This document shows positions 52,701-64,000 of a stretch of 64,000 nt of DNA, piece after piece. The first letter of the stretch is position 1. Every line of letters begins with the position of its first letter. Under the pieces are notes generated by a model. It was not told where the DNA came from, did not search any database, and saw nothing but the letters and a program-made list of their open reading frames with translations. This stretch comes from Protula sp. h YS-2021 (taxonomy: Eukaryota; Annelida; Polychaeta; Sabellida; Serpulidae). The stretch is taken from NCBI GenBank assembly GCA_949752745.1, contig OX457032.1:15265720-15329719 (forward strand), read 5' to 3'. The translations under genes and the position numbers were made by a program.

Positions 52701-53896
52701 CTGGCAGTTATGGTATGACGTAATCAAGCTATGACGTCAAAAGTTAAGTCATGCCGTCGCCATGACGGTATGACGTCATTAAGCACACATTTTTTTTTCA
52801 CTCGTGTTATCTCGTGCAGTCACCTTGATACTATGACGTCATCAAACACATGTGTTTTCACTCGTATTATCTCGTGTCCTTTTGTTGACGGGATGACGCC
52901 AAGCAGTGTGTTTTTCACTCGTCGTTATTTTGACTAGCTCTTTAGAACTACTGCTGGCATCTAACTTTTTTGCTTTTATTCATTTTTTTATTCACCTGCG
53001 CGTTCATCCATCTGTCTATCCGGGACGTTATCTTATCGAGTATCCAGCGGATTACCCTCGTTATACTATGTATAACAAATCGACGTCCTGTGTTGTTCTT
53101 GACGCCATTTAAGGTTAAAAATTTCTTTTTCGCAAGGTTATTAAGTATCTTGATAAACTTTCCTTATGTGCAATAATTCTCGCTTACTTCAAACATATGA
53201 AGTAAAAATAAGATTTTACAATGTGGGATGTTAGAGTTAGCCAAGCGGTTGATCTTCCTTTAATATTTCAGGTTTCAATCCAGAGTCTGCCCATGAGTGG
53301 CAGCTGCTTTTGGGCTTGAAACAACGACAGCACACGCGACCGGAAGCTGAACTAGAAAACCAGCACAACAGTCACGTGGTGTGGTGCCTGAATTGTGGTA
53401 GTCCGTTGAGCGATAAGTGCGGATCGGCAGCATCAGGTACAGCAGACGACATCTCATACCGTCACGATGACGTCACGTGGGAGAAGCTTGCTACGTTGCT
53501 GGTTCGCGGTGTTGGCGGAAAGGTGGCGCTGGAATTGTTGAAAAATGTGACTTTTCCTGAACAGTCCTTGCCCTTCAGCTTTTATCAGTTCTGCGTAATT
53601 GAATTTATCCGCGAACAACAACAAAGGTTAGAAATGTTCAAATAATAAAGTCATGGCTTTTCGCTTTTTTTTCAAACTGCTTAGTTTATTCAGTGGGCTT
53701 CAACAGAGTTTTGTTTTTCTTCTTTTAGAATCTAGACGTAAGTAAGTTTTAAGATTCTTCTTACTAGTTGGTGTGTAGCATTGCTATTGAAGCGAAGTGT
53801 TTTTCAGTGGATTTCAACAGAATTTTGTTTTCGTTTTTAGCCCAGCTTACGTTACACGTAAGCTGGGGTATTCCTATCGGTTTGCGGGCGGTGTCC

Positions 53897-53927
<31 letters not shown>

Positions 53928-56900
53928 GTTTATTTAGTAAACTTTGGTTCAAAATGCATCTCCTCCTACAATTTTGATTCGATGTCATTTATTTTTGGTG
54001 TGAGGCATCCCTAAGGGGTCGTGCATACGGCTTGTGCTTTTCTAGTCGATCGGGTGATTTTTGAATTTTTGGCGAATTTTTAAAGAAAAAATTTTAAAAT
54101 GTATCTCCTCCTACATTTTTGACCGGATGTGATTTATTTTTAGGTATGAGGCACCCCTAAAGTGTCGTGCATACGGCTTGTGCTTTTTTAGTCGGTCGGG
54201 CAATTTTTGTATTTTTGGGGAATTTTTTAAGCAAAAATTTAGAAAATAATTCAAAATGCATCTACTCCTACAATTTTCATTCGATGTCATTTATTTTTGG
54301 TGTGAGGCATCCCTAAGGAGTCGTGCATGCGGCTTGTGCTTTTCTAGTCGATCGGGTGATTTTTGAATTTTTGGCGAATTTTTAAAGAAAAAAATTTAAA
54401 ATGTATCTCCTCCTACATTTTTGACCGGATGTGATTTATTTTTGGTATGAGGCACCCCTAAAGTGCCGTGCATACGGCTTGTGCTTTTTTAGTCGATCGG
54501 GCAATTTTTGTATTTTTGGGGAATTTTTTAAGCAAAAATTTGGAAAATAATTCAAAATGCATCTACTCCTACAATTTTCACTCGATGTCATTTATTTTTG
54601 GTGTGAGGCATCCCTAAGGAGTCGTGCATGCGGCTTATGCTTTTTTAGTCGATCGGGTGATTTTTGAATTTTTGGGGAATTTTTAAAGAAAATATTTTAA
54701 AATGTGTCTCCTCCTACATTTTTGACCGGGTGTGATTTATTTTTGGTATGAGGCAGCCCTAAAGGGTCGTGCATACGGCTTGTGCTTTTCTAGTCGATCG
54801 GGTGATTTTTGAATTTTTGGGGAATTTTTGAAGAAAAAAAATTTAAAATGTATCTCGTCCTACATTTTTGATCCGAAACCTCTCAAAGATCCGATGACCC
54901 TAAAAGGTCGTGCATACGGCTTGTGCTTTTTAGTCGATCGGACAATTTTTGTATTTTTAGGGAGCTTTTGAAGAAAAAAACTTCAAAATGCATTTTCCCC
55001 TACAGTTTTGATCTTTCTCTCTCTCTCTTTTTTTTTTTTTTTTGGTTTGAGGCATCCCAAAGGGGTTGAGCATACGGCTTGCGCTTTTTAGTCGATCCGA
55101 TAATTTCTGTATTTTTAGGGAATTTTTGAAGAAAAACTTCAAATGCATTTCCTCCTACAGTTTTAATCCGATTTCATTTATTTTTGGTATGAGGCATCCT
55201 CAGGTGGGTCGGGCATACGGCTTGTGCTATTTGACTCGACTTGGGAATTCTTGATTTCGATAGTGAATTTTTGATGAAAATACCTCAAAATGCATCTTCT
55301 TCTGCAGTTTTGATCAGACATCATTTATTTTGGGGCTGAGGCATGCTTAGGGTGTCGTTAATACGGCCTCTGCTTTTCGAGTCGATCAGAATTTTTGGTG
55401 AATTTTTGAATAAAAAAACTTCAAAATGCATTTCCTCCTACTGTTTTTATCAGATTTCATTTATTTTTGATACAAGCCGACTTTAGGGGGTCATGCATAC
55501 GGCTTGTGCTTTTTGAGTGAATTGGAAAACTTTTGAATTTTTTTCGGAATTTAAAAAAAAAATAAATGAATCTTCTCCTGCAGCGCATAAACGCAAGTTA
55601 AATGAACTTGCGCAGTAGTCAGATTTAACAACCGCACATCGACGCAAGTTAAATAAACATTCGCATTGGTCCGAAATGTGAACCATTGACGGAAGATAAA
55701 CATGCAAACTGGACCAAAATAAGCACCGCGCATCAACGCAAGTTAAATAAACATGCGCAATGGTCCGAAAAAAGAACTACGCGTCGACGCAAATTGAATA
55801 GACATGCGCAGTGGTCCGAAATGCGGATCGAGCATCAACGCAACCTAAAGAAACATGCGCACTGGTCCGAAATGCGAACCGCGCATCAACGCAAGTTAAA
55901 TAAATATGCAAACTGGTCCGATAAAAAGAACCGCGCATCAGCGCAACCCAAAGAAACAAGCGCACTGGTCTGAAATGAGAACCACACATCAACGCAAGTT
56001 AAATAAACATGGGCAGTGGTCGGAAATGCGAACCGCGCATCGACGGATGTTAAATAAACATGCGATCCGGTCCAAAATAAGCACCGCACATCAACGCAAG
56101 TTAAACAAACATGCGCACTTGTCCGAAAAAAGAACCACACATTGGCGAAAGTTGAATAGACATGCGCAGTGGTCTGAAATGAGAACCTCGCATCAACGCA
56201 AGTTAAATAAACATTCGCAGTGGTCCGAAGAAAGAACCACGAATCGACGCAAGTTGAATAGACATAAGAGTCGGGCATCGACGGGACTGAAATAAACATG
56301 CTTTCTGGTCCGAAATGCAATTCGCTTGTCAACGCAAGTTAAGTGAACCTACGCACTGGTCCGAAATGCGAACCTCGCATGAACGCAACCTAAAGAAACA
56401 GGTACACTGGTCCGAATTCCGAACCGCTCCTCAGCGCAAGTTAAATACACATTTGCAAAATAAGTACCGAGCACCAACACAAGTTAAATAAATATGCGCA
56501 CTGGTCCAAAATGCGAACCACGCATCAACACAAGTTAAATAAACGTGCGCACTGGTGGAAAATGCGAAACGTTCATTAACGCAAGCTCAATAAACAAACA
56601 CACTGGTCAGAAATGGGAACCGAGCATTAACGCAAGTTAAATAAACATGCGCACTGGTTAGAAATGCGAACCGAACTGCGCATTAACGCAAGTTAAATAA
56701 CGTGCGCACTATTCAAAATAAGAACTGCGTATCAACGCAACTTAAATTAACATGCGCACTGGTCCAGAATAAGAACCGCGCATCAACTCAAATTAAAGAA
56801 ATATGCGCAATGGCCTGAAATAAGAACCGCACATCGACACACGTTAAATAAACATGCGCAGTGGTTCGAAATGCGAACCACGCGCCAAAGGAAGTTAAAT

Positions 56901-59900
56901 AAATATTTGCACTGGTCCAAAATAAGCACCGCGCATCAACGCAATTTAAATAAACATGCGCACTGGTCCGAAATTCGAACTGCTCATCAACGCAAGTTGA
57001 ATAAACATGCGCACTGGTCCAAAATGCAAACTGCGCACCAACGCAAGTTAGATTAACATATGCACACGTCCAAAATACGCACCGTGCATCAACGCAAGAT
57101 AGATAAACATGCAAACTCTTCCGAAATGCGAACCGCGCATCAAGGCAACCTAAGGAAACTTGTACACTTGTCCAAAATAAGTACCGCTCATCAACGCATG
57201 TAAAATAAACATGCGCACTGATCCGAAATAAGAACCGCACATCAACACAAGTAAATAAACATGCGCATTGATCCGAAAGAAGAACCGCACATCAACGCAA
57301 GTTAAATAAACATGTGCACTGGTCCAAAATAAGCACCGCGCATCAACGCAAGTTAAATAAACATGCGCACTGGTCCGAAATTCGAACCGCGCATCAACGC
57401 CACTTAAATAAACGTGTGGAGTGGTTCGAAATGTGAACCACGCTCCAACGCAAGTTAAATAAACATTTGTACTGGTCCAGAATAAGCACCGCGCATCAAT
57501 GCAAGTTAAATAAACATGCGCACTGGTCCGATATTCGAACCGCGCGTCAACGCAAGTTAAATAAACATGCGCACCGTGCCTATTAGCTGTGCACTCAGTT
57601 ATGATCCCCCTAGGGATTCAAACTGGAATGGCCCATTTCAGTATAATGTGGCAGGGTAGTCCTGATATAGCGCTGAGATCGCTGAAAGGGACTTAAAACA
57701 CCAATAAACCAAACCAAACCAAACCGTGCAAGTTAGATAAACATGGAAACTCTTCCGAAATGCGAACCGCGTATCAAGACAACCTAAGGAAACTTGTGCA
57801 CTTGTCCAACATAAGTACCGCTCATCAACGAAAGTAAAATAAACATGCGCATTGGTCTGGAATAAGAACCGCGCATTAATCTTTATTAAGTTAAATGAAC
57901 ATGTGCACGGTTCCAAAATGAGAGCCGCGCATCAACGCAAATTAAATAAACATGCGTACTTGTCTGAATAAGAACCGCGCATCGAGGCAAGTTACATAAA
58001 TATGCGCACTGGTCCGAAATGCGAGCGTTGTTTGAAGGTATCTATGGCAGACTATCCAGTCTACCAGAGATACAAAAAATCTGTTCCCCATTTTTCACGT
58101 AAAGAAAACTTTGTATGCATTTATCGGTCTATGTTCTGGTCCGGTGCTAAATTAATTATTGAGCTAGCTCTTTGCCGTCTCATCTTTTGAAGCCCGATAT
58201 TTCAGGGAAATTCCTTCGCTCATGCACGCTGGAATGGGTCTTATTGCTTTTCGTAAGCTGGGACTTTGTCCTTGGACAAACTTGTTTATTATCTGAATGA
58301 AGCATTAAGTTTAAAACTTCTTTGTACTATTTGAAGGTTAGCAGATGTTTTACAAACTATTTTAGCTTAGTTTGGTTGGTTGGTTAGAGCGTTAGTCTAG
58401 TAATCCCGAAGTCCCGGGTTTGAATGTTGCTCGGGGGTGGGGAAGGGGGAGGGGGGAGGTAGGCAGAGGATTAGCGTTTTTTTCAATTTTTCTTGGCTTT
58501 GTGAAGCGAACACCGTGGGTTAGGTAGATAATATAGGAATTCAACATTAATCCCCCTCCCCTCCCCGGAGTCTTTCGGTCAACCTGTAAAAAAAGCCAGC
58601 TTAGCTTGATCATAAAGATGGCGTCACGTGTTGCGATTTTGTCATGGGGGAATTTTATGGTAAATTTACAAATTTGGCAGAAACGCTACAGCTCGCAAAG
58701 AAACCATTTTACTCTAATTGTCAAAAAAGGGTTAAAATTGGATAAATGAATATGTTGAAATTGATACCTCTCGATGCACTAGACGAAAAACCTCAAAAGC
58801 AACAGAGCGAAGGCAAAGGTGGACATGGCCTAAATTTTGTGTGAAAAATATAAATAAATACATTGTTTCTGCGCCTGTGATAAATACATGTTTAAACTGT
58901 GGATCTACAACTGTGAGACAATGATCGCACAAACAATGTTGTTTCGACTACAACGAATTTCAGTTTATATCCGCTGTATGAATTAATGAAGGTTATTGCG
59001 GTGCCGAAAGGGACTGACTGCCCTGTCATTCAGATTTACTTTCACTTGTGTGTTATTTCTTTGTACAAGTGACAAGTAGGTCAACTTACAGTTCCATTTT
59101 ACCGTGAAGAGCTTAAAGCAGGGTGCCTAGACATCATTATCCTCGCTGCAGATGTGTATAAAGTGATGACGTCATTTTTCAGCTCACTTTCCGTTTCTTC
59201 TCAGGTGGCATTATGGATTTTAAGTGCACCTATATTAAATTATGTCTTTAATGGCTTCTATATTCCGAGGATTACGACGCTTGCAAGGAAATACGGGAAG
59301 GAAAGTTAGTTGTGTTGCATTCGAAACATTCACTGTCTTCCTTATTTCAGGCAGGTGCTGGATAACTTAATAGGAAGAATCGATTCTCTGTTTGTAGCTA
59401 GGCTGCCCGAAGACAGTCCCGCAGCACAGGTATACCCAACACCGTATTATTTAACATATGTATTCTGAAGCAAGAAATGACATATTTTTACGTAGGCCAT
59501 AGCGGAATAAACTACGGATAAATCGAATGAAAAATAATTGAACATTGTAAATTCTTATATTTTGGCAAGCGGAAAATAAAAGAATTATTTCATATTAGGT
59601 TGTTTTAAAATTTAGCTTAGTGGTGAAAGGTCAACCGATATTTTATTTTTTTTTTTAATTAAGTTATTTTTGTTTAATTCATAATTATTTTTTTATTTCT
59701 GAGGCAAGAAATAAGAAAATTGTGGAAAGTTCTCGAATTCTGGCACATTCTAGAACAGCATACCAAAAATTATCTGATTTCTTATTTGCCTCAGAATTGT
59801 TATGTTAAATGTAGGACTGAACATTTCCGTCCGTCTGTCTATCTGTTGGCTTTTCCACGCCATATCTTTTAACTGTTCATAGAAAGTCCTTCCAATTTTG

Positions 59901-60427
59901 CAAAATGTTGGAATATACTAAAACATCGCATTACTTTCCAGATTTGTATTAAAAAGGATTTTTATCGAATTCTTATTATGTTCGTTATTTTTAATAAAAA
60001 AAAAAAGATAACGATAAATGGTGTAAAAATAGAAACACGCATGTATGATAACACATATCGTATGCATATGGTATGGTTTTTGGTTTGTCAAATTTGAAGT
60101 AAAAGACCAAAAATAGTCCGTGGTCCATTATTGAATAATAATTTCTGCATAGCAGGCATAATGTAGAGGCTAACTATGTAATTTACAAATTCCAAATTCC
60201 ATGGCAGTTTCATCCTGTAACATGTTGCGACTATTTTTCAGGTATTAATCAAGCCCAGACACCACCAGGGAAGCGCTAGGATATCGCCTCGTGATAACCA
60301 GCAGGAAGAAAGTGTACAAAGGTCTGGTTCTATTAACAACTGTCGCTCTCCGTCGTTGATGTGTGATTGCCGTTGCAGTATAATAAATACTAGACATAGT
60401 ACTTCTTCTTATATGAAAACGGAATAA
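37774..60427 (+). CDS. HPS5: HPS5-like BLOC-2 subunit
   Basis: Exons that agree in phase: 37774-38502, 38824-38919, 39746-39837, 40159-40251, 40511-40604 (GC donor), 41141-41268, 41524-41556, 41938-42108, 42420-42500, 43018-43115, 43390-44589, 45130-45237, 45711-45969, 46818-46932, 47475-47572, 47729-48960, 50591-50715; then about 51301-51476, 51805-51924, 52167-52280, 53272-53626, 59351-59429 and 60242-60427. Between 50715 and 51301 an exon or donor is missing, and 52280/53272 does not reconcile in phase. The signature YCARPGSRMWEVN with STHQFKTLL is diagnostic of HPS5, as is the WD40-like start LCVAVCSSYVALGTNTGVLY. HPS5 works with HPS3 and HPS6 in BLOC-2, which directs cargo to lysosome-related organelles. 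AATAAA overlaps the stop (60,423-60,428). An N-terminal acidic extension of about 220 residues is unusual. Confidence 0.85.
37900..38250 (+). repeat. Degenerate acidic repeat in the HPS5 first exon
   Basis: About nine imperfect units built on 'D-N-S-D-T-D-I-E-N-T-K-V' (for example DNSDIDIENARVIDT, DNSDTDIENTKIADT, DNSDTDIEMAKIGDP). At the DNA level 'gataattcagatactgatat' recurs. It lies upstream of the residues where HPS5 similarity begins (about VFAELTSLEA). Confidence 0.8.
49071..49216. repeat. Perfect 146-bp palindrome, no spacer
   Basis: Left arm 49,071-49,143 starts tattagacgaggcaatatcc; right arm 49,144-49,216 is its exact complement. The centre is aaaagtaattaattactttt. It lies in an HPS5 intron about 110 bp after the exon ending at 48,960. 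No coding capacity. Confidence 0.95.
50029..50215. repeat. G-rich low-complexity block
   Basis: Two G-runs of 10 or more with GGG-rich sequence between, on the plus strand. Capable on paper of G-quadruplex. The overlapping Gly-rich frames are artefacts. Confidence 0.7.
50335..50545. repeat. C-rich tandem repeat in HPS5 intron
   Basis: Units of about 80 bp: 'ctactatctacgattccccc', 'gtgcaccacccttctgtcta', 'cgatctccccctcctcctgc', repeated two to three times with variable C-runs. It ends shortly before the exon at 50,591. Confidence 0.8.
53896..53930. repeat. (GTTA)n microsatellite
   Basis: About seven GTTA units just after a short palindrome 'cccagcttacg...cgtaagctggg' (53,841-53,869). Confidence 0.85.
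53945..55570. repeat. About 148-bp satellite-like array with A-B dimer order
   Basis: Eleven or so units marked by 'aaaatgcatctcctcctaca' and 'cgtgcatacggcttgtgctt'. The first six alternate between two subtypes (A with 'cgatgtcatttatttttggt', B with 'gtatctcctcctacattttt'), starting near 53,951 A, 54,096 B, 54,253 A, 54,399 B, 54,556 A and 54,700 B, i.e. a higher-order dimer of about 300 bp. Later units are more diverged. It lies in the 5.7-kb HPS5 intron between 53,626 and 59,351. Confidence 0.85.
55575..58015. repeat. About 51-bp tandem array, about 45 degenerate copies
   Basis: Unit built on 'catcaacgcaagttaaataa', 'acatgcgcactggtccgaaa' and 'tgcgaaccgcg'. Because 51 is a multiple of three, long frames run through the array on both strands; these are not genes. 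It is interrupted at about 57,585-57,725 by unrelated sequence ending in repeated 'aaacc' units. It abuts the previous array directly. Confidence 0.9.
57585..57725. mobile_element. Short interspersed insertion with (AAACC)n tail
   Basis: About 140 bp ('gtgcctattagctgtgcact' to 'acaccaataaaccaaaccaa') interrupts the 51-bp array and ends in a simple AAACC repeat. The 'gggacttaaaacaccaataa' end is like a SINE 3' end, but I see no clear tRNA-like boxes in it. Confidence 0.45.
58365..58440 (+). repeat. tRNA-like short repeat
   Basis: 'ggttagagcgttagtctagt' followed by 'cccgggtttgaatgttgctc' resembles the A-box/B-box halves of a tRNA-derived SINE head. I cannot fold it into a full functional tRNA, so it is listed as a repeat. 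Confidence 0.4.
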
Positions 60428-61338
60428 AGGAATTTCAAAACCGGTATAGATATAACGATCAATTTCATCCAAATTTCAAAGGATTTCTATTTTTCAAATT
60501 GATAAAATTGATAAAAAAAAATGAAAAAAAAAAATTTTCGAAGGATTCTTTACTGGTCTTTGACTTGGCCAAGTGCTAATTAAGCGATCTGTGATGTATT
60601 CTTCAATATCCCAGGGCTATTCACGTTGCCTTTTTTGCGTCAGCACTTTTTTGCGTCAGCCCTACCACGGCCTCTGTCTGCTCTGCGGTAATACAAAAAG
60701 AAAGTTTCTTGTCTGTAATTCTTTACAAAACATCCTTCAGAAGTTTGCTTACAGCTCTCCAACAAAGGAGAAAAGTCGAGATGATAAATTAATGAATCCG
60801 CCGTCTATGACGCATTGTGGGCGAGGGGAGACTTGGTAGGATTCTTGATTAAACGTTTAATATTGTGAGGCATCTCTTGGATTCTCAGGCTGTAGCTAAT
60901 TACTACGAGTAATATAGCTTTAAGGCAAATCCGCTTATAGGGCTTCTGGGGCTTTTTATTTGTGCAGTTATTCGCGTTTTTATTTTTATTCAACTTCAAA
61001 AAATCTGGTTTTGGTTTTTTTAAAACAAATGGAAAAAGATCGCAAAATATATATTTTTTTATTGGTTGCTTGATTCAAAAGATCAGTGATGTTTATCAGT
61101 TGGAAAATATGATTTGCTGTTCGGGGAAGCCCTTTCCATAGACTTTCCACAGACTTCAAGAAGGTGTCATCATGTCATCTATGTACTATGAGATGCAGTG
61201 ATGCCTGCTGATTCCTGGAGACTTTAAATAGCGGTTCGACAGCTAGGCTGCATGCCATTTCTCTGCGTTGCGGGTTTACCGTAACTTGTAACTTCGGTCG
61301 TACCTTACGGCTTGATTTATAGGCCCTGATCATAGAAA
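60428..61338. other. Intergenic between HPS5 and the GPCR gene
   Basis: No gene is supported. AT-rich. It probably includes HPS5 3' sequence and the GPCR promoter/leader. Confidence 0.6.
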
Positions 61339-63170
61339 ATGGCTGTCACTGGTGTAGAGGGATTTCAGCACGGCACTACAAGTGAAGACTTGACTGGTGC
61401 CGTGTCATCTAAAACGATCAACCTTGATGCGCGTATCAATCAGTTTGAGTGTGCTTTAGCTGTGCATATCTTTTGTACTGGGACTATTTTTGTAACCGGT
61501 CTCGTTGGAAACGCTTTGACTATTTACATTCACACCAGAAGTACTAAAAACTATCCTGGAAATGTTTACATCACTGCTCTAGCAACCCTGGATCTTTTTG
61601 CGATTCTCTTCCTAGCACCTCAAATGCTTTTCGTAAAGGATTACGCCACAGCCAAATTACTTGGAGATCCATTCTGGATGGACCGATTTTTCGATTTATT
61701 ACTATTCATCATGATTACTTATTTGGGCATTTTGGATACTATGGCGCTGGATAGAACCGTGGCCGTGTTCTCACCGTTTTCGTATAGCCCCACCAGGTGC
61801 CGCGCACTTGCCATCACAGCCTCTATCGCCATATGTAGCCTGTTAGTGACCGTAGTTCTACGTTATTTTCACGACGCGGCTAGCGGAGGATTCAATCACC
61901 GTGTCACTGTGGTGTTGTTCGTGCTAGTAGCCTTCACCATTTTGATCGTGTGCTATCCGGCCATAGCGTGTAGACTGTACAAACACAAGCGCAAAGTGGG
62001 CGCAAAGGGAGATACAACTAAATTTGAGAGAACAAACAAATCAGGCAAAATGCAAGGACCTGGAAGGCTTAAACAGTCTAGTACTATCCCTGTCATCCTT
62101 GCAGCATCAAGCAGTAATTTCATTCAAAGGTTAGTTTATCAAGACCTTATTTTATTTTTTTTCCTTCTAATGGTATTTGCCTCCTTGCTTGGTCTGTCTT
62201 TCTTCATTAAACCAAATCCAGTATAGTCTTCTATTTAAATTTCGATTCAGAGGTTTCGGTTCTGAGTTTATGCCATTATTGGTACTTTAGTGTTCTTTAT
62301 CTTAAAAGCACAGAAATACATGTTAGCAGTCACTATATTCTGTTTAAGTATGATCTATTGTAATTCCTGATAGATCACTGAAATCGTTGCTTTCATTTTT
62401 ATGACGGCTGAGACGTTCTTGTTTACTGTAGTGGTTCGACTGTGGCGGACTAATTTTGTAGCTACAATAGCAATAAATATGCTTCAGTTTTATGTCTTAA
62501 TTAAGGTGATGTTATTTAAAGGAGTTGGTGTAAGCTTTGGGGTCAGTTTAGAGAGAGGACACTGTAGCTACAATATTAGGTTCACGCCTTAAAGTACCAC
62601 CTTCACCAGCTTCTTTGAACGATATTGCGCATGTCCTTTTTCTTCCTGTTCTACAGGTCCATTGAAACAGAAGCTGAGAACAAGAGTACCGCAAACACCA
62701 CGCATGCGCAGAAAGCGAACACCACGTATGCGCCGAAAGCGAACACCACGCATGCGCAGAAAGCGAACACCACGCATGCGCAGAAAGCGAACACCACGCA
62801 TGCGCCGGAAGCGAACACCACGCATGCGCAGAAAGCGAACACCAAGCATGCGAAGAAGACGAACAGTACGCATGCGCAGAAAAAGAGCACCACGCAAGTG
62901 CAGAAAAAGAGCAACACGCATTCGCAGAAAGCGAGAGAAGCCAGGCAGGCCGTTCATGTGACGACTGCCAAGATGTTTGCATTAGTGACCGTTCTTTATG
63001 TCGTCTCGTTCTCTCCATTCCTACTCATGGTGCTGAGTGTTTCTGACAATTTTAATATCACATATATGTATTTTGTGAATCATATCGGAAACCCCGTTAT
63101 TTATTTCATCATGAATGATCGTTTTAGAAAGGACTGCAAAGAGATCTGGCAAAAGATGAAATGCCGTTGA
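61339..63170 (+). CDS. Rhodopsin-class (class A) G protein-coupled receptor
   Basis: Two exons, 61339-62129 and 62657-63170, with donor caaag|gttagt and acceptor ctacag|gtcc, phase 2, giving 434 residues. Seven membrane segments: TM1 with LVGNALTIYIH (conserved N), TM2 with ALATLDLFAILFLAPQM, TM3 ending in LDRTVAVFSPF (DRT in place of DRY), TM4-5, then a long third intracellular loop, TM6 VTVLYVVSFSPFLLMVL and TM7 with NPVIYFIMNDRFRKDCKEIW (NPxxY kept). The loop contains an eight-residue tandem repeat, all in exon 2. The ligand is unknown; a peptide receptor is plausible. Poly(A) candidates AATAAA at 63,624 and about 63,790. Confidence 0.88.
62692..62935 (+). repeat. 24-bp coding minisatellite in receptor loop 3
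   Basis: About ten units of 'cgcatgcgcagaaagcgaac' plus 'acca', encoding the eight-residue motif N-T-T-H-A-Q-K-A with drift towards the end. The unit length keeps the frame. Open frames on the other strand and in other phases are shadows. Confidence 0.92.
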
Positions 63171-64000
63171 TTTGCCGAGAGCAACAGAATACAGATACAG
63201 GTCATGAGGGGGGAGGGAGATTACACACAGACCCCCCTTCCCCGCCCGGAAAAAGGAGAGCAGTGCCCCCCCCCCCCCTCTGTAACCAGACATCTTTTGA
63301 AAAACATTGAATCTGCCGAGGAGGCTGAGTGTTTATAATAGTCTGTACGATTTTGGCTTTTACTTACATTCGTGCCTGTGTTGCTACGTGTACGTGAGTC
63401 GCGGGCAGTTCCGTTTTGTACGACTTCGTATCTGCGGAAGTTTGTCCCTGTTTCTTGTTCGTTTCTGTTAAAACCCCTTGATATAGTGAACATCTTCGTA
63501 ACCGGACTGTTAGTCATCATACAGAAATGTTTATAAATTAGAGGCTAATTGATTAGCTAACATCTTGGGACAAAAACAAAGGTTTTGATAGGGATATCTA
63601 TTACATGTTTGTTTTAAGTGAAAAATAAAGATTTTAAATCTCATCCGGAAACTACCGTACGAGGGTTGCATCTGCATCACAAGGAAATCGATTATTTTAA
63701 GCAGTAAATTACTATTTCAATAGCCAGTGAGGTGCATTGTACATGGATGTGACGTTAGGTTCATGTTGATAGTTTGCTATTTTACTCTCAATAAAATCAG
63801 TGTCTGACTTTTGTTTTATTTCTCTTTGTGTTATTGATTTACTCCGTAACATTCGTGACGTCATCATGTCTGTGGAATTTTGAGCAAGAAACTCGCCTCC
63901 CCCCTCCCCCCAGGTGGCACAAAAGAATATTATAGACAATGTGAACTCGCTGCACCAAATTTCTGCTAAATTTATAATAAAAAAAAAACAACAATAACAC
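63171..64000. other. GPCR 3' region and right edge
   Basis: No gene is supported. There is a C-tract at about 63,267, AATAAA at 63,624-63,629 and another near 63,790. A TGACGTCATCATGTCTG stretch at about 63,858 shares the wording of the Polinton terminal repeat's unit but stands alone. Confidence 0.5.

Noticed and set aside
55486..57916. Many open frames of 60-150 codons on both strands
   Set aside because: The 51-bp tandem unit is a multiple of three, which keeps several frames open at once; the products are a 17-residue periodic shadow.
58365..58440. Functional tRNA gene
   Set aside because: Only A-box and B-box-like words are present; a full cloverleaf cannot be drawn, so it is treated as a tRNA-derived repeat.
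62548..63018. Overlapping frames of 88-156 codons on the minus strand and in other plus phases
   Set aside because: They shadow the 24-bp minisatellite in the GPCR second exon, whose own frame has TM6 and TM7 downstream.
63858..63880. Solo Polinton terminal repeat at the right edge
   Set aside because: The shared TGACGTCATCATGTCTG wording is only about 17 bp, lacks the AGTAGGGTG terminus, and CRE-like palindromes occur elsewhere in the host DNA.

Overview
The window is animal nuclear DNA. Its genes have GT-AG introns, and its proteins are metazoan: a CENP-E/kinesin-7-like motor, the BLOC-2 subunit HPS5 and a rhodopsin-class receptor. It is crowded with hAT-type miniature elements, minisatellites and homopolymer G/C tracts. 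Some dispersed repeats (a 'ggtgttaaacgtcc' family and a tRNA-like short repeat) resemble ones I associate with molluscs and other lophotrochozoans. That placement is inference, and I cannot name a species.

Layout. From 1 to 16,377 on the minus strand runs a CENP-E-like kinesin gene, entering at its start codon (16,377) and leaving the window on the left. Its motor exons can be followed with consistent phase from 16,377 to 9,281, and its coiled-coil exons from 9,033 to about 1,079. Introns hold nested hAT elements, a pogo/Tigger remnant and several foldback elements. From 37,774 to 60,427 on the plus strand lies HPS5, with about 23 coding exons recognised and at least one not found. From 61,339 to 63,170 is a two-exon class A GPCR.

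Between the two divergent host genes sits a complete Maverick/Polinton (adintovirus-like) element, 19,394-36,212 (16,819 bp). It has 368-bp terminal inverted repeats and a perfect 6-bp target duplication (caggcc). All six hallmark genes are open: protein-primed DNA polymerase B, D,D-35-E integrase with chromodomain, FtsK/HerA-type packaging ATPase, adenain-like protease, double jelly-roll major capsid and single jelly-roll minor capsid. Perfect target duplication, near-identical termini and intact frames point to a recent insertion.

The element has two arms that converge on a repeat-rich, AATAAA-bearing spacer (29,196-29,638). The left arm (plus) carries accessory genes and then a tightly overlapped integrase-to-protease block. 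The right arm (minus) carries polymerase, a cluster of PC4-like ssDNA-binding paralogues and a terminal small gene. The least expected content is: (i) five PC4-fold-like proteins, one clear and four diverged; (ii) a NADAR/YbiA-type N-glycosidase-like protein; (iii) a small protein with a predicted dual-acylation N-terminus; (iv) terminal repeats built as arrays of ETS and CRE sites, including an overlapping ETS-CRE composite; (v) perfect 13-bp Maf-response palindromes upstream of TATA boxes in both arms; (vi) different homopolymer-bearing tandem arrays next to each terminus. Together these suggest a virus-like element whose early transcription is wired to host ETS and bZIP factors and whose strand-displacement replication may use an enlarged ssDNA-binding set. 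Those functional links are inference.
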